A stretch of 46,673 nucleotides of DNA from positions 1 to 46,673 of the forward strand of contig CAJTJA010000005.1 in the NCBI GenBank assembly GCA_910576845.1. The letters run 5' to 3'. The notes below the pieces were generated by a model. The model had not been told where the DNA came from, did not search any database, and saw only the letters and a list, made by a program, of their open reading frames with translations. Shown here one piece after another: positions 7,622 to 15,346 of this stretch. This DNA is from an uncultured Oscillibacter sp. GTDB taxonomy: Bacteria; Bacillota; Clostridia; Oscillospirales; Oscillospiraceae. Numbering within the stretch: position 1 is the stretch's first letter; each line of letters starts with the position of its first letter. The translations under genes were made by a program, and so were the position numbers.

Positions 7622-8305
7622 TCAGCTGCCCGTCTCCCGGGCCTCCTGCTCTTCCATTTCCTCCGCAATGTCTTCCAGCAGAGTATCCCAGGCGTCGGAA
7701 TTTTCCACATAGTACAAAGGGCAGAGCTTTCCTGTCACATCATAATGGCGGATAATGTCTTTCTTCGGGTTCAGACGGAACTCCCGGCACAGCCACGCCG
7801 TCAGCTCCGTCACACGGGCATAGGTGACGGAAGAATACGCTCCGCTCTCGTCCGGGTGGCAGACCTCTACGGAGATGGTGTCTTCATTTCGGGTGTTGGA
7901 GGCATAGGCAATTTCTGTTAAAGGCACACATTGGATGACTTCTCCCTCCAGACCCACAATGAAGTGGCTGGAGGCATAGGTTCCCTTCTCTCCGGAAGCC
8001 AGAGAATTGAAATAATTCCGATTGGCTTGGGCGGAAGTACCCGGGTTGCCTACATAGTGCAGGACGATGCCGTTTACCCGCTCCAGGAGGTCTCCGGGCC
8101 GGGACCATTCGTTGACATCCAGAAGATCGCGGGTCACATAGTCCGGGACGTTTTCTTCCGCCTCGGCCGGATTCGTGCCCCGGCTGAACAGCCTGACGGC
8201 GGCTGTGATTATCACAGCCACCGTCAGCAGCGCCAGGACGGCGCAGAGCCCGATAAATTTGATTTGCTCATCCATCCGGTTTGACATGTTTCTCTCTCGG
8301 GACAT
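7622..8305 (-). CDS. Membrane-anchored N-acetylmuramoyl-L-alanine amidase (Amidase_2 fold)
   Basis: A 227-residue protein with a single N-terminal membrane segment (about 16-40, FIGLCAVLALLTVAVIITAA) and an extracellular amidase domain. Zinc ligands are visible as the His in VLHYVGN, the His in IIRHYDVTG and the Cys of KLCP, matching the Amidase_2/PGRP family that cuts the bond between muramic acid and the stem peptide. The first ATG lies 3 bases after the permease stop, so it is the last gene of the GntR-ABC operon; an internal ATG at 8287 is an alternative start. A cell-wall enzyme in this operon suggests the transporter responds to envelope stress, which is inference. Confidence 0.85.
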   Translation of the reverse strand: MSRERNMSNRMDEQIKFIGLCAVLALLTVAVIITAAVRLFSRGTNPAEAEENVPDYVTRDLLDVNEWSRPGDLLERVNGIVLHYVGNPGTSAQANRNYFNSLASGEKGTYASSHFIVGLEGEVIQCVPLTEIAYASNTRNEDTISVEVCHPDESGAYSSVTYARVTELTAWLCREFRLNPKKDIIRHYDVTGKLCPLYYVENSDAWDTLLEDIAEEMEEQEARETGS

Positions 8306-8308
8306 AGC

Positions 8309-10381
8309 TTAGAACGCCTCCTCGGGATAGACCGCGGCGCTCTCAGGGCTGACGGAGGCGGAGGCTGCGGGAACCGTCTCGGCAGGGAAGAAGCCGCCGC
8401 CGTAATAGGAGTCATAGGAGTCCGGGAAGGACGCGCCGCTCTTTTCCGCATCCCGCAGGGCGTGGTACTCCTCGCGGGTCAGCAGCTGGAAGGGGTGGCG
8501 CAGGATACCCAGGTCCTTCAGGGCTGCCAGGGTCTCTGTGCAGTAGGTGGAGATTTCAAAGTTGATCGTACGGACGTCTTCCCCTGAGTAGAATCGGTTG
8601 GGATTTGGCTTCCGGGTGACGTTGTAGTCCAGCTGGATGGTTCCGTAGTAGACAAGCCCGTCCCGCTCTTCGCCCTCCGGTACGAAGAGGGTCTTGCCGA
8701 AATGACCGGCCTGGATATCCCGCCGGACAGCGGCCTCTAAGGCCTGGGCCTCCTCAGGGGTCAGGTCCACGCCGTTGATCTCGTGGGTTTCCCTGTTATA
8801 GACATCTCCAAGGTAGCCGTGGATAATACGGCTGTCCATAATGTCATCCCAAAGAATCTGCTCGAAGATATTGGCCTCCTGAATCGCGGGGTCCGTCGCC
8901 AGAATTTCGGCTTTGTTTAGAGACTCCAGCGGGGCCTGCCCGCCGGCGGGGATGAGAAGAGGATAAGAGCGGTCTGTACGCTTCCCATTCACCCAGTAGC
9001 TCAGATGTACCTGCGCGGAATTTCCCAGACGCCAGGCATCGGAATCCCGGTTGTTCAGCTGCTCTTTTTCTGAGAGGATGGTCCGGTGGAGGTCCAGCAG
9101 CTTTTGAATCGCGGCTCCGTCGCTGACATCAACGTCCAGGTATCCTCCCATATTGCTGTAAGCATTGCCATAAATAGAGATGCCGGCCTGTTCTATGCCT
9201 TCCGCTCCAGGGACCCAGGTCTCCACGCCAAAGGGGTCCGCCGCAATCAGCATGCAGATGGCCGCGGCGGCAATCACGGTAGCCAAGGCCCCTTTCCCGC
9301 TGCCCCGGAAAATCCGAAGGGACTTGGCCAGCAGCATGGAGGCGATGTAGTAGCCCACAATCCCGGCCAAGGCCATACACACGATCATGGGGATGGTCCA
9401 GGCGGTCTCGCTGCCGGAAAACACGGCGACAAACAGATTGTACAGCAGTACGCCCCCGGCCAGGGCGGCGCAGAGGGCCACGCCGTAGCGGAAAATGGGC
9501 TTCATCCAGCCCACGGCTACCACATCCCCGGCGCTCTCGCTCCGGCGGCGGCGGTACAGGGCCCAGGCCGCAGCCAGAAGCACCGCGCCCACCAGGGCGT
9601 ATACGGCGATGAGCCAGCCGTTTTGCAGAGTGGCGGATTCTAAGGCGCCGTGCTCGATCCAGCCATCCGGGGTGGTAATCTGCTGGTAGACCGGCCAAAC
9701 GGAGAGATTCGATTCCAGGTAGTACGTGGGACACAGGAAGGAGACGATGCCCTCATATGTCTGGTTGACGCCGAAATAGAACTCCGACACCAGCTCCCCC
9801 ACCAGCCACTCGGCTCCGACAGCCAGAAAATGGAAGATGAAGTAGAAGGCAACAAAGGCAAAGGCGTTCCCGGTAATGAAGATCACCAGGGTGGCGGAGG
9901 TGAAGTAGAAGAAGCTCTCGCCGATCACCCCCAGGATAGCCACCAGCACACCCACCGGCTCGAAGAGGCCCGCCGCCAGAGTGATGAGGATGGTTACCCC
10001 GCCGGTGACGGCGTAGGGAATCAGCATCATCGCCATGCCGGAGAGGAAGTTTGTGACGAAAAGGCCTTTCCGGGTGATAGGCAGGGAGTGAAAAAGCCCT
10101 ACGCTCCGGGTGTTGTACAGGTAATGCCACACTGCCAGAGCGCACAGCGCCGCGTAGACCAGGGAGATGATGGGCACAATATAGGACAGGGCCGCATAAT
10201 AGCCCAAGGTGATCTCCAGGCCATTTCCGGCCTGGGAGCGAAAACCCTCGTCCAAAAGCTCCACCAGCAGGGCCAGGGGCACCAGGACTCCCAGGGCCGA
10301 CGCGCCGCCCCACAGCGGCCAGAACCGGGTAAGGTTCTTCTTAAAGAGCGTGGAGTTAAAGTACGATGTCTTTGACCGCAT
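8309..10381 (-). CDS. ABC-2 type permease with C-terminal DUF6449-like domain
   Basis: A 690-residue integral membrane protein starting MRSKTSYFNSTLFKKNLTRF. The N-terminal half (about 20-380) is rich in hydrophobic segments, roughly nine or ten by eye. The C-terminal 300 residues are soluble and resemble the DUF6449 region found on YtrC/D-like permeases of Firmicutes. The ATG at 10381 is chosen because AGGAGGT precedes it; a GTG 9 bases upstream is part of that site. The gene overlaps the 3' end of the ATPase gene by 26 bases. With the ATPase it should form an exporter of unknown substrate, probably an envelope-active compound. Confidence 0.82.
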   Translation of the reverse strand: MRSKTSYFNSTLFKKNLTRFWPLWGGASALGVLVPLALLVELLDEGFRSQAGNGLEITLGYYAALSYIVPIISLVYAALCALAVWHYLYNTRSVGLFHSLPITRKGLFVTNFLSGMAMMLIPYAVTGGVTILITLAAGLFEPVGVLVAILGVIGESFFYFTSATLVIFITGNAFAFVAFYFIFHFLAVGAEWLVGELVSEFYFGVNQTYEGIVSFLCPTYYLESNLSVWPVYQQITTPDGWIEHGALESATLQNGWLIAVYALVGAVLLAAAWALYRRRRSESAGDVVAVGWMKPIFRYGVALCAALAGGVLLYNLFVAVFSGSETAWTIPMIVCMALAGIVGYYIASMLLAKSLRIFRGSGKGALATVIAAAAICMLIAADPFGVETWVPGAEGIEQAGISIYGNAYSNMGGYLDVDVSDGAAIQKLLDLHRTILSEKEQLNNRDSDAWRLGNSAQVHLSYWVNGKRTDRSYPLLIPAGGQAPLESLNKAEILATDPAIQEANIFEQILWDDIMDSRIIHGYLGDVYNRETHEINGVDLTPEEAQALEAAVRRDIQAGHFGKTLFVPEGEERDGLVYYGTIQLDYNVTRKPNPNRFYSGEDVRTINFEISTYCTETLAALKDLGILRHPFQLLTREEYHALRDAEKSGASFPDSYDSYYGGGFFPAETVPAASASVSPESAAVYPEEAF

Positions 10382-11249
10382 AGTCGGCACCTCCTAACTC
10401 ATAGATGAAAATTTCTTCCAACGTCAGCGGCACGGCGTCCACCAGCATGGGCTCGTAAACCGCCAGGCGGTTCGTGGCCTCTTCTGCATTCATGCGCATA
10501 ATCAGTGTGTGGATGCGCCCTACATGCGAGGCGTGGAGAACGGTCAAATCCTCCGGCACGCCGCCGCCGTCCTTGAAAACCACCTGAAGCTTGACCATAT
10601 TGTCCTGCAATTGGGCCAGGGACCGCTCCAAAAGAACCTTGCCGTGGTCCAGGATGCCCACATGGTCACATACGTCCTCCAGCTCCCGGAGGTTGTGAGA
10701 GGAGACCAGGACCGTGGTTCCCCGCTGGCTGACGTCCCCCAGCACCAGCGACCACACCTGCCGCCGCATGACGGGGTCCAGGCCGTCCACCGGCTCGTCC
10801 AGAATCAGATAATCCGGCAGAGCGCTGAGGGCCAGCCAAAAGGCCGCCTGCTTTTGCATGCCCTTGCTCAGACGGCGGAGAGGACGCCGCTCGTCGATTT
10901 CAAAGACATCCTTGAGCTTTTCATACCGCTCCATGGAGAAGCCCGGGTAGACTCCCCGGTAAAACCGGCACATATCCCGGATGGTGGCCTGGGGGAAATA
11001 GTACCAGTCGTCGGCAATGGCGGCGGTCCGGGCCTTCAGGGCCTCATTCTCCCAGACGGGTTCGCCGTCGATGGAAAGCTCCCCCTCATCCTGCCGGTAA
11101 ATACCCGTAAGGCACCGGATCAGAGTGGATTTCCCTGCGCCGTTGGGCCCCACCAGGCCATACACGCTCCCCGCGGGGACGGACAGCGTTACGCCGTCCA
11201 GGGCGACAAAGCTGTCGAAGCGCTTGACCGTGTTGGTAATTTGAATCAT
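10356..11249 (-). CDS. ABC transporter ATP-binding protein (YtrB-like)
   Basis: A 297-residue ATPase. Walker A is GPNGAGKST (about 32-40), the signature is the variant LSKGMQKQ, Walker B is YLILDEPVDGLDP, and the H-loop is VSSHNL. The C-terminal 80 residues form the regulatory extension typical of ABC-2 exporters. The start ATG at 11249 overlaps the GntR stop (ATGA) and follows aaggagg, so it is translationally coupled to its regulator. It powers the adjacent permease. Confidence 0.92.
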   Translation of the reverse strand: MIQITNTVKRFDSFVALDGVTLSVPAGSVYGLVGPNGAGKSTLIRCLTGIYRQDEGELSIDGEPVWENEALKARTAAIADDWYYFPQATIRDMCRFYRGVYPGFSMERYEKLKDVFEIDERRPLRRLSKGMQKQAAFWLALSALPDYLILDEPVDGLDPVMRRQVWSLVLGDVSQRGTTVLVSSHNLRELEDVCDHVGILDHGKVLLERSLAQLQDNMVKLQVVFKDGGGVPEDLTVLHASHVGRIHTLIMRMNAEEATNRLAVYEPMLVDAVPLTLEEIFIYELGGADYAVKDIVL

Positions 11250-11644
11250 TGTGTTCCCTCCTTGCACACCCCGGCGGGGACCCCGCCGGATGGCTCTTCT
11301 TGAAGAAGAGCCATGAGCTCTTCCTGGCTGACGCCGAGATAACGGAGCTCCGCCAGCAGCTCCCGCGCCTTTTCCCAGAGCTCCTGGCGGCGGGAGTCCC
11401 CAGCGCCCGTTTCTCCGGTGGCGAAGCTGCCCTTCCCGGGGACAGAATAAATGTAACCTTCTCCCTCCAGCTCATTATAAGCCCGCTGGATGGTGTTGGG
11501 GTTAATGGACAGCTGCGTTGCCAGGGACCGGACCGAGGGGAGCTTCTCGTCGGTACCGATGGCCCCGGTGACGATTAGCTTTCGGAGCCCGTCCTTAATC
11601 TGTTCATAGATGGGGCGGGAGTCCCGGTAATTGAGGCTGATCAC
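11246..11644 (-). CDS. GntR family transcriptional regulator, YtrA subfamily
   Basis: A 132-residue regulator. The N-terminal winged helix (about 6-75) has RPIYEQIKDGLRKLIVTG, LPSVRSLATQLSINPNTIQRAY and EGEGYIYSVPGKGSF, the YtrA-type signature. Only a short helical dimerization tail follows, as usual in this subfamily. A GTG start at 11644 is preferred: GGAAGGGAAGG precedes it, while the longer reading from 11722 would run through the operator. It heads the operon and almost certainly represses its own promoter, whose -10 region lies in the repeat array just upstream. Confidence 0.88.
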   Translation of the reverse strand: MISLNYRDSRPIYEQIKDGLRKLIVTGAIGTDEKLPSVRSLATQLSINPNTIQRAYNELEGEGYIYSVPGKGSFATGETGAGDSRRQELWEKARELLAELRYLGVSQEELMALLQEEPSGGVPAGVCKEGTQ

Positions 11645-11678
11645 CGCATACCTTCCCTTCCGCGGCAAATTCCGCCGC

Positions 11679-11741
11679 ACTGTATTAGCAAACTGTACTA
11701 ACTGTATTAAGAAAATTAACACAGTGCGCCGGGTTTGTCAA
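11679..11741 (-). promoter_or_regulatory. Promoter and repeat-type operator of the GntR-ABC-amidase operon
   Basis: On the minus strand TTGACA (11741-11736), 17 bases, TAATTT (11718-11713). Overlapping and following it are three direct copies of ACTGTAYTA (plus-strand 11679-11687, 11692-11700, 11701-11709) and one inverted partner (ttaacacagt, 11716-11725). The last direct copy and the inverted copy form an imperfect palindrome, the expected form of a GntR dimer site. Confidence 0.7.
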
Positions 11742-12144
11742 GAGGGCCGCGAAGTATTTTTCAATTTTCGGAAAACTTCGGAAAATCGGGACGGCACTGC
11801 CGTCCCCGGAGTATGTGGCAACTGTGATTGCGCTCTTCTGGATTGAAAAGCGGATTTTGGACCCGGAGTCCAGGAAAGCTGATGGAGGCGCCCGGCAGGC
11901 TGCGGAGCCGGGGGTGAACCTGTATTATAGAGATACCGGTTGCAGATTACGGAAGAATGATTTGACTTTCCAATAAAGAGGCGGAAAAAGAAACCCAATG
12001 CTTTGAAAAGGGGCGCGGGTCACAAATTGAGGAAAGCCGCTGCGGCGGGCTGAAAATTGTGAAATTCCTTTGCTTATTCGGCCTTGGAGAGGCCGGAGAA
12101 AAAATAAGAGGAATTTTTACCCTGTTTTCCGGAAAAATCATGAA
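11742..12144. other. Intergenic region between the divergent GntR operon and rpsO
   Basis: About 400 bases with no convincing gene on either strand. Contents seen: two copies of ttcggaaaa 11 bases apart (11767 and 11778), a 9-bp palindrome at 11788-11806 with almost no loop, and otherwise unremarkable sequence becoming AT-rich towards the rpsO promoter. Confidence 0.5.
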
Positions 12145-12151
12145 TTGACCC

Positions 12152-12180
12152 TTTACAACAGCAAATCCCTATGATATAGT
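12152..12180 (+). promoter_or_regulatory. Promoter of rpsO
   Basis: TTTACA (12152-12157), 17 bases, TATAGT (12175-12180). An overlapping TTGACC at 12145 with TATGAT at 12170 (19-base spacing) is an alternative. The resulting leader is about 105 bases. Confidence 0.7.
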
Positions 12181-12185
12181 TACTA

Positions 12186-12293
12186 AGTCCGTCCGGCGGA
12201 CGGCATATACGCCCCGGAGCTTTGTCCCGAGGAGCTTCACCGGCCCGGAGCACAGCCCCGCGGGGAATACTTTATGAAAGGTGGAAACACACT
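12186..12293 (+). promoter_or_regulatory. Structured rpsO leader, candidate S15 autoregulatory element
   Basis: The leader carries a 6-bp hairpin at 12189-12203 (ccgtcc/ggacgg), a G/C-rich middle part and a ccccgcgggg palindrome at 12256-12265 before the ribosome binding site. S15 is known to repress its own leader in several bacteria with varied structures; whether this one binds S15 is inference. Confidence 0.35.
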
Positions 12294-12560
12294 ATGCTTC
12301 GCAAAGAAGAAAAGACCGCAATTATCAACGCCAACCGCACCCATGAGACCGACACCGGCTCTCCTGAGGTTCAGATTGCCATCCTGACCGAGCGCATCAA
12401 TGTCCTCACCGAGCATATGCGGGCCAATCCTCAGGACAAGCACTCCAACCGCGGACTCCTGAAAATGGTCGGCAAGCGCCGCAGCCTCCTGGACTACCTT
12501 CAGAAGAAGGACGTGGAGCGTTACCGCGCCCTTATTGCCAAGCTGGGCATTCGTAAGTAA
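12294..12560 (+). CDS. rpsO: 30S ribosomal protein S15
   Basis: An 88-residue protein, full normal length, with the family core TGSPEVQIAILTERINVLTEH and DKHSNRGLLKMVGKRRSLLDYL. It binds the 16S rRNA central domain and starts assembly of the platform. The ATG at 12294 follows gaaaggtgg. As in many bacteria the next gene is pnp, but here a strong terminator separates them. Confidence 0.98.
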   Translation: MLRKEEKTAIINANRTHETDTGSPEVQIAILTERINVLTEHMRANPQDKHSNRGLLKMVGKRRSLLDYLQKKDVERYRALIAKLGIRK

Positions 12561-12570
12561 GACGCGAAAA

Positions 12571-12598
12571 GGGCGGCGGATTAACGCCGCCCTTTTTT
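12571..12598 (+). terminator. Intrinsic terminator after rpsO
   Basis: An 8-bp G/C stem (12571-12578 with 12585-12592), preceded by four A and followed by six T, starting 11 bases after the rpsO stop. Confidence 0.92.
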
Positions 12599-12896
12599 AG
12601 CATGGCTAAAGCATGTCTGAATGCGCTTCGCTGTGCTGAGCGAGTGTTCAAAACGCTGAAGACGCTCTGAAAACTTAACTGGAATGATGCGGGAAGGACA
12701 TCCTGGGTTGTCCGGGCGCCGCCGTAAGCGGCGGTCGTGCTTCTGAAACGCGCCTGCGGGCGCCGTCCGCACTCGTTCTTCCCTCCGGATTGGTTTTCTC
12801 GTTCTTGGGCGGTCTGACGAAAGAAATTCCTGAAAGGGGTTCTTTCACGGATATTTTCTGTTCCGGCAGCGTTCAAAATCCCGTTTGTCTTTCGCT
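12599..12896. other. rpsO-pnp intergenic region, upstream part
   Basis: No gene seen. It holds small hairpins (gccgcc/ggcggt around 12719-12737; gaaagaa/ttctttc around 12820-12847). A promoter for pnp must lie here if the rpsO terminator is efficient, but no box pair stands out by eye. Confidence 0.5.
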
Positions 12897-12983
12897 GGGA
12901 GCCGTTGCTTTTTGTGTTTGAACGTCCCCCCAGATTCCATTTGGGCCCTGGAGGAAGGTTCAAATACGAAAAGGACCGCTCCC
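12897..12983 (+). promoter_or_regulatory. Long leader hairpin directly upstream of pnp
   Basis: An 87-base imperfect hairpin. The outer stem is 12897-12902 with 12978-12983. The main stem is 12909-12923 with 12958-12972, 15 continuous pairs counting two G-T. The inner stem is 12927-12933 with 12948-12954, one mismatch, around a 14-base loop. It ends 13 bases before the ribosome binding site. Its size and place recall the RNase III-cleaved leader stem through which PNPase represses itself in Escherichia coli. Confidence 0.7.
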
Positions 12984-13010
12984 TCATCAAAAATAAAAAG
13001 GAGCGAATTT

Positions 13011-15161
13011 ATGTCTACCATCATCACACAAAGGCAGTTCCCTCACTACCGCAAATATGAAATGGAGCTGGCGGGCCGCCCTCTGACATTGGAGGTCGGG
13101 AAGCTGGCGGAGCTGGCCAACGCCGCCGTTATGGTGGGCTACGGCGACACCCGGGTCCTGGTCTGCGCCACCGCCTCTGCCCGCCCTCGGGACGGCATCG
13201 ACTTCTTCCCCCTCAGCGTGGACTTTGAGGAAAAGCTCTACTCCGTGGGCCGCATCCCCGGCAGCTTCAACCGCCGGGAGGGCCGCCCCGGCGAGAAGGG
13301 CATTCTCACCAGCCGGGTCATTGACCGGCCCATCCGCCCCCTGTTCCCCCACGATTTCCGCAATGACGTCAGCATCATGGCCACAGTCATGAGCGTGGAC
13401 CACGACTGCTCCCCTGAAATCTGCGGACTCATCGGCGCTTCCGCCGCCCTGGCCATTTCCGACATCCCCTGGCACGGCCCTGTGGGTGCGGTAAAAATGG
13501 GCCTGGTGGACGGGAAGCTCATTTTTAACCCCACCAGTGAGGAACGGAAGGTCTCCGATTTGGATGTCACCGTGGTTTCTACCAGCGAGAAAGTGGTCAT
13601 GATTGAAGCCGGGGCCAACGAAGTGGACAACGAGACTATGTTTAAGGCTATCCAAATGGCCCACGAGGAGAACCAAAAGCAGGTGGCCCTCATCAACCGG
13701 ATGGTCCGTGAAATCGGCAAGGAGAAGTTTGAGTATCCTCATGCCGATTTCGACGAAGAGCTCTTCGGGAAAATTGTCTCCTCCACCATGGAGGAGGCCA
13801 AAGCCGCTATGGACACCGACGATAAAAACATCCGGGAGACCCGGTGGAACGCCCTCATTGAGAAGTGGCATGAGCTGTTCCTGGATGAATATCCCGAGAT
13901 GGACAAGTATCTGGACGAGATCACTTACAAGTTCCAGAAGAAGATCGTAAAGGCTTGGCTTCTGGAGGGCCACCGGGTGGACGGACGGCAGAAGAACGAA
14001 ATCCGGCCTCTCGGCTCTGAAGTCGGCGTTCTGCCCCGGGCCCATGGCTCCGGCCTCTTTACCCGGGGACAGACCCAGGTCCTGTCCGTGGTCACTCTGG
14101 ATACCCTCTCCGCCAATCAAAAGCTGGATACCATCTGGGAGGAGACGGAGAAGCGCTATATGCACCACTATAACTTCCCCGGTTACTCCGTGGGCGAGGC
14201 CAAGCCCGCCCGCTCTCCGGGGCGGCGGGAGATCGGCCACGGCGCTTTGGCTGAGCGGGCCCTCCTGCCCGTGATTCCTGACGTGGAGCAGTTCCCCTAC
14301 GCCATCCGGGTGGTCAGCGAGGTAGTGAGCTCCAACGGCTCCACTTCCCAGGGCTCCATCTGCGGTTCCACCCTGGCGCTGATGGACGCGGGCGTCCCCA
14401 TTAAGGCCCCTGTGGCGGGTATCTCCTGCGGCCTTATCCAAGATGACAACGGAGGCTTCACCACCTTCATCGACATCCAGGGCGTGGAGGATTTCCATGG
14501 CGAGATGGATTTTAAGGTGGCCGGCACCAAGAAGGGCATTACCGCCATTCAGATGGACCTGAAGAACGACGGCCTCACGATGGAGATTATCAAAAATGCC
14601 TTGGATATCACCTACGACGGGCGCTGCCAGATTCTGGATCAGATCATGCTTCCGGCTATTTCCGAGCCCAGGAAGGACGTGAGCCGTTATGCCCCTAAGA
14701 TGCTGACCATGCACATCGACCCCTCCCGTATCCGGGAGGTCATCGGCTCTGGTGGCAAGGTGATTCAGAAGATTGTAGCCGATACCGGCGCGAAGATCGA
14801 CATCAATGACGACGGTTCCATTTTTATCGCGGGCATGGACGCGGCTTCCTGCGACGCCGCTAAGAAATGCATTGACGACATTGTGTTTGTTCCTGAGATC
14901 GGCGCGCTGTATTATGGCCGTGTGGTCCGGCTGATGACATTCGGCGCCTTTGTGGAGCTGGCCCCAGGCAAGGATGGCCTGGTCCACATCTCCAAACTGG
15001 CGGACCACCGGATTGAGAAGGTAGAGGACGCCTGCAAAATCGGCGACATGATGTGGGTGAAGGTGACGGATATCGACGAGAAGGGCCGGGTGAACCTGAG
15101 CCACAAGGACGCTGTCCGGGAGATTAAAGCCAAGGAAGCCGCCGGCGAACGGACGAAATAA
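13011..15161 (+). CDS. pnp: Polyribonucleotide nucleotidyltransferase (PNPase)
   Basis: A 716-residue 3'-to-5' phosphorolytic exoribonuclease, normal length. Order: RNase PH domain 1 (about 15-145), helical linker, RNase PH domain 2 (about 325-545, with FTRGQTQVLSVVTL and the phosphate-binding GSTSQGSICGSTLALMDAG), KH domain with its GSGGKVIQKI loop (about 555-610), and S1 domain (about 620-690, YYGRVVRLMTFGAFVEL). The ATG at 13011 follows aaaaaggagcg; the in-frame extension upstream would translate the leader hairpin and is rejected. It degrades mRNA, likely with RNase J or a degradosome. The long leader hairpin suggests autoregulation. Confidence 0.98.
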   Translation: MSTIITQRQFPHYRKYEMELAGRPLTLEVGKLAELANAAVMVGYGDTRVLVCATASARPRDGIDFFPLSVDFEEKLYSVGRIPGSFNRREGRPGEKGILTSRVIDRPIRPLFPHDFRNDVSIMATVMSVDHDCSPEICGLIGASAALAISDIPWHGPVGAVKMGLVDGKLIFNPTSEERKVSDLDVTVVSTSEKVVMIEAGANEVDNETMFKAIQMAHEENQKQVALINRMVREIGKEKFEYPHADFDEELFGKIVSSTMEEAKAAMDTDDKNIRETRWNALIEKWHELFLDEYPEMDKYLDEITYKFQKKIVKAWLLEGHRVDGRQKNEIRPLGSEVGVLPRAHGSGLFTRGQTQVLSVVTLDTLSANQKLDTIWEETEKRYMHHYNFPGYSVGEAKPARSPGRREIGHGALAERALLPVIPDVEQFPYAIRVVSEVVSSNGSTSQGSICGSTLALMDAGVPIKAPVAGISCGLIQDDNGGFTTFIDIQGVEDFHGEMDFKVAGTKKGITAIQMDLKNDGLTMEIIKNALDITYDGRCQILDQIMLPAISEPRKDVSRYAPKMLTMHIDPSRIREVIGSGGKVIQKIVADTGAKIDINDDGSIFIAGMDAASCDAAKKCIDDIVFVPEIGALYYGRVVRLMTFGAFVELAPGKDGLVHISKLADHRIEKVEDACKIGDMMWVKVTDIDEKGRVNLSHKDAVREIKAKEAAGERTK

Positions 15162-15170
15162 AAAACGGAG

Positions 15171-15212
15171 TTTCAAAAGGGGGGCGGGCATGATGCCCGT
15201 CCCCTTTTGAAA
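15171..15212 (+). terminator. Large hairpin after pnp
   Basis: A 12-bp outer stem (15171-15182 with 15201-15212), a small internal loop and a 6-bp inner stem (15185-15190 with 15194-15199), starting 9 bases after the stop. There is no T run after it, so it may protect the mRNA 3' end rather than terminate. Confidence 0.6.
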
Positions 15213-15224
15213 GCGGTCCCCTGT

Positions 15225-15256
15225 TCCGCGGCGGTCTTTCGCCGCGGATTTTTTTT
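15225..15256 (+). terminator. Intrinsic terminator after pnp
   Basis: An 8-bp G/C-rich stem (15225-15232 with 15241-15248) with an 8-base loop, followed by eight T. Confidence 0.93.
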
Positions 15257-15265
15257 GCGCAGGCG

Positions 15266-15294
15266 TTGAAAGACTGCCGGCCTTATGCTATGAT
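15266..15294 (+). promoter_or_regulatory. Promoter of the SLH-domain protein gene
   Basis: TTGAAA (15266-15271), 17 bases, TATGAT (15289-15294), about 45 bases before the start codon. Confidence 0.8.
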
Positions 15295-15346
15295 ATAAAT
15301 GTAAAGTTATGTGAAGCATATGGAGCGCAGGACAGGAGGAGCGAAG

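Noticed and set aside
11738..12141. Two short minus-strand frames upstream of the GntR promoter
   Set aside because: They have no ribosome binding sites and lie upstream of the operon promoter; composition is not protein-like.
12885..13010. 42 extra N-terminal residues for PNPase
   Set aside because: The stretch is a long RNA hairpin, and the ATG at 13011 has a good ribosome binding site and matches the family start.
12987..15191. A 734-residue open frame on the minus strand across pnp
   Set aside because: It is the antisense shadow of a certain gene in GC-rich DNA, rich in His, Gly and Leu, with no ribosome binding site.
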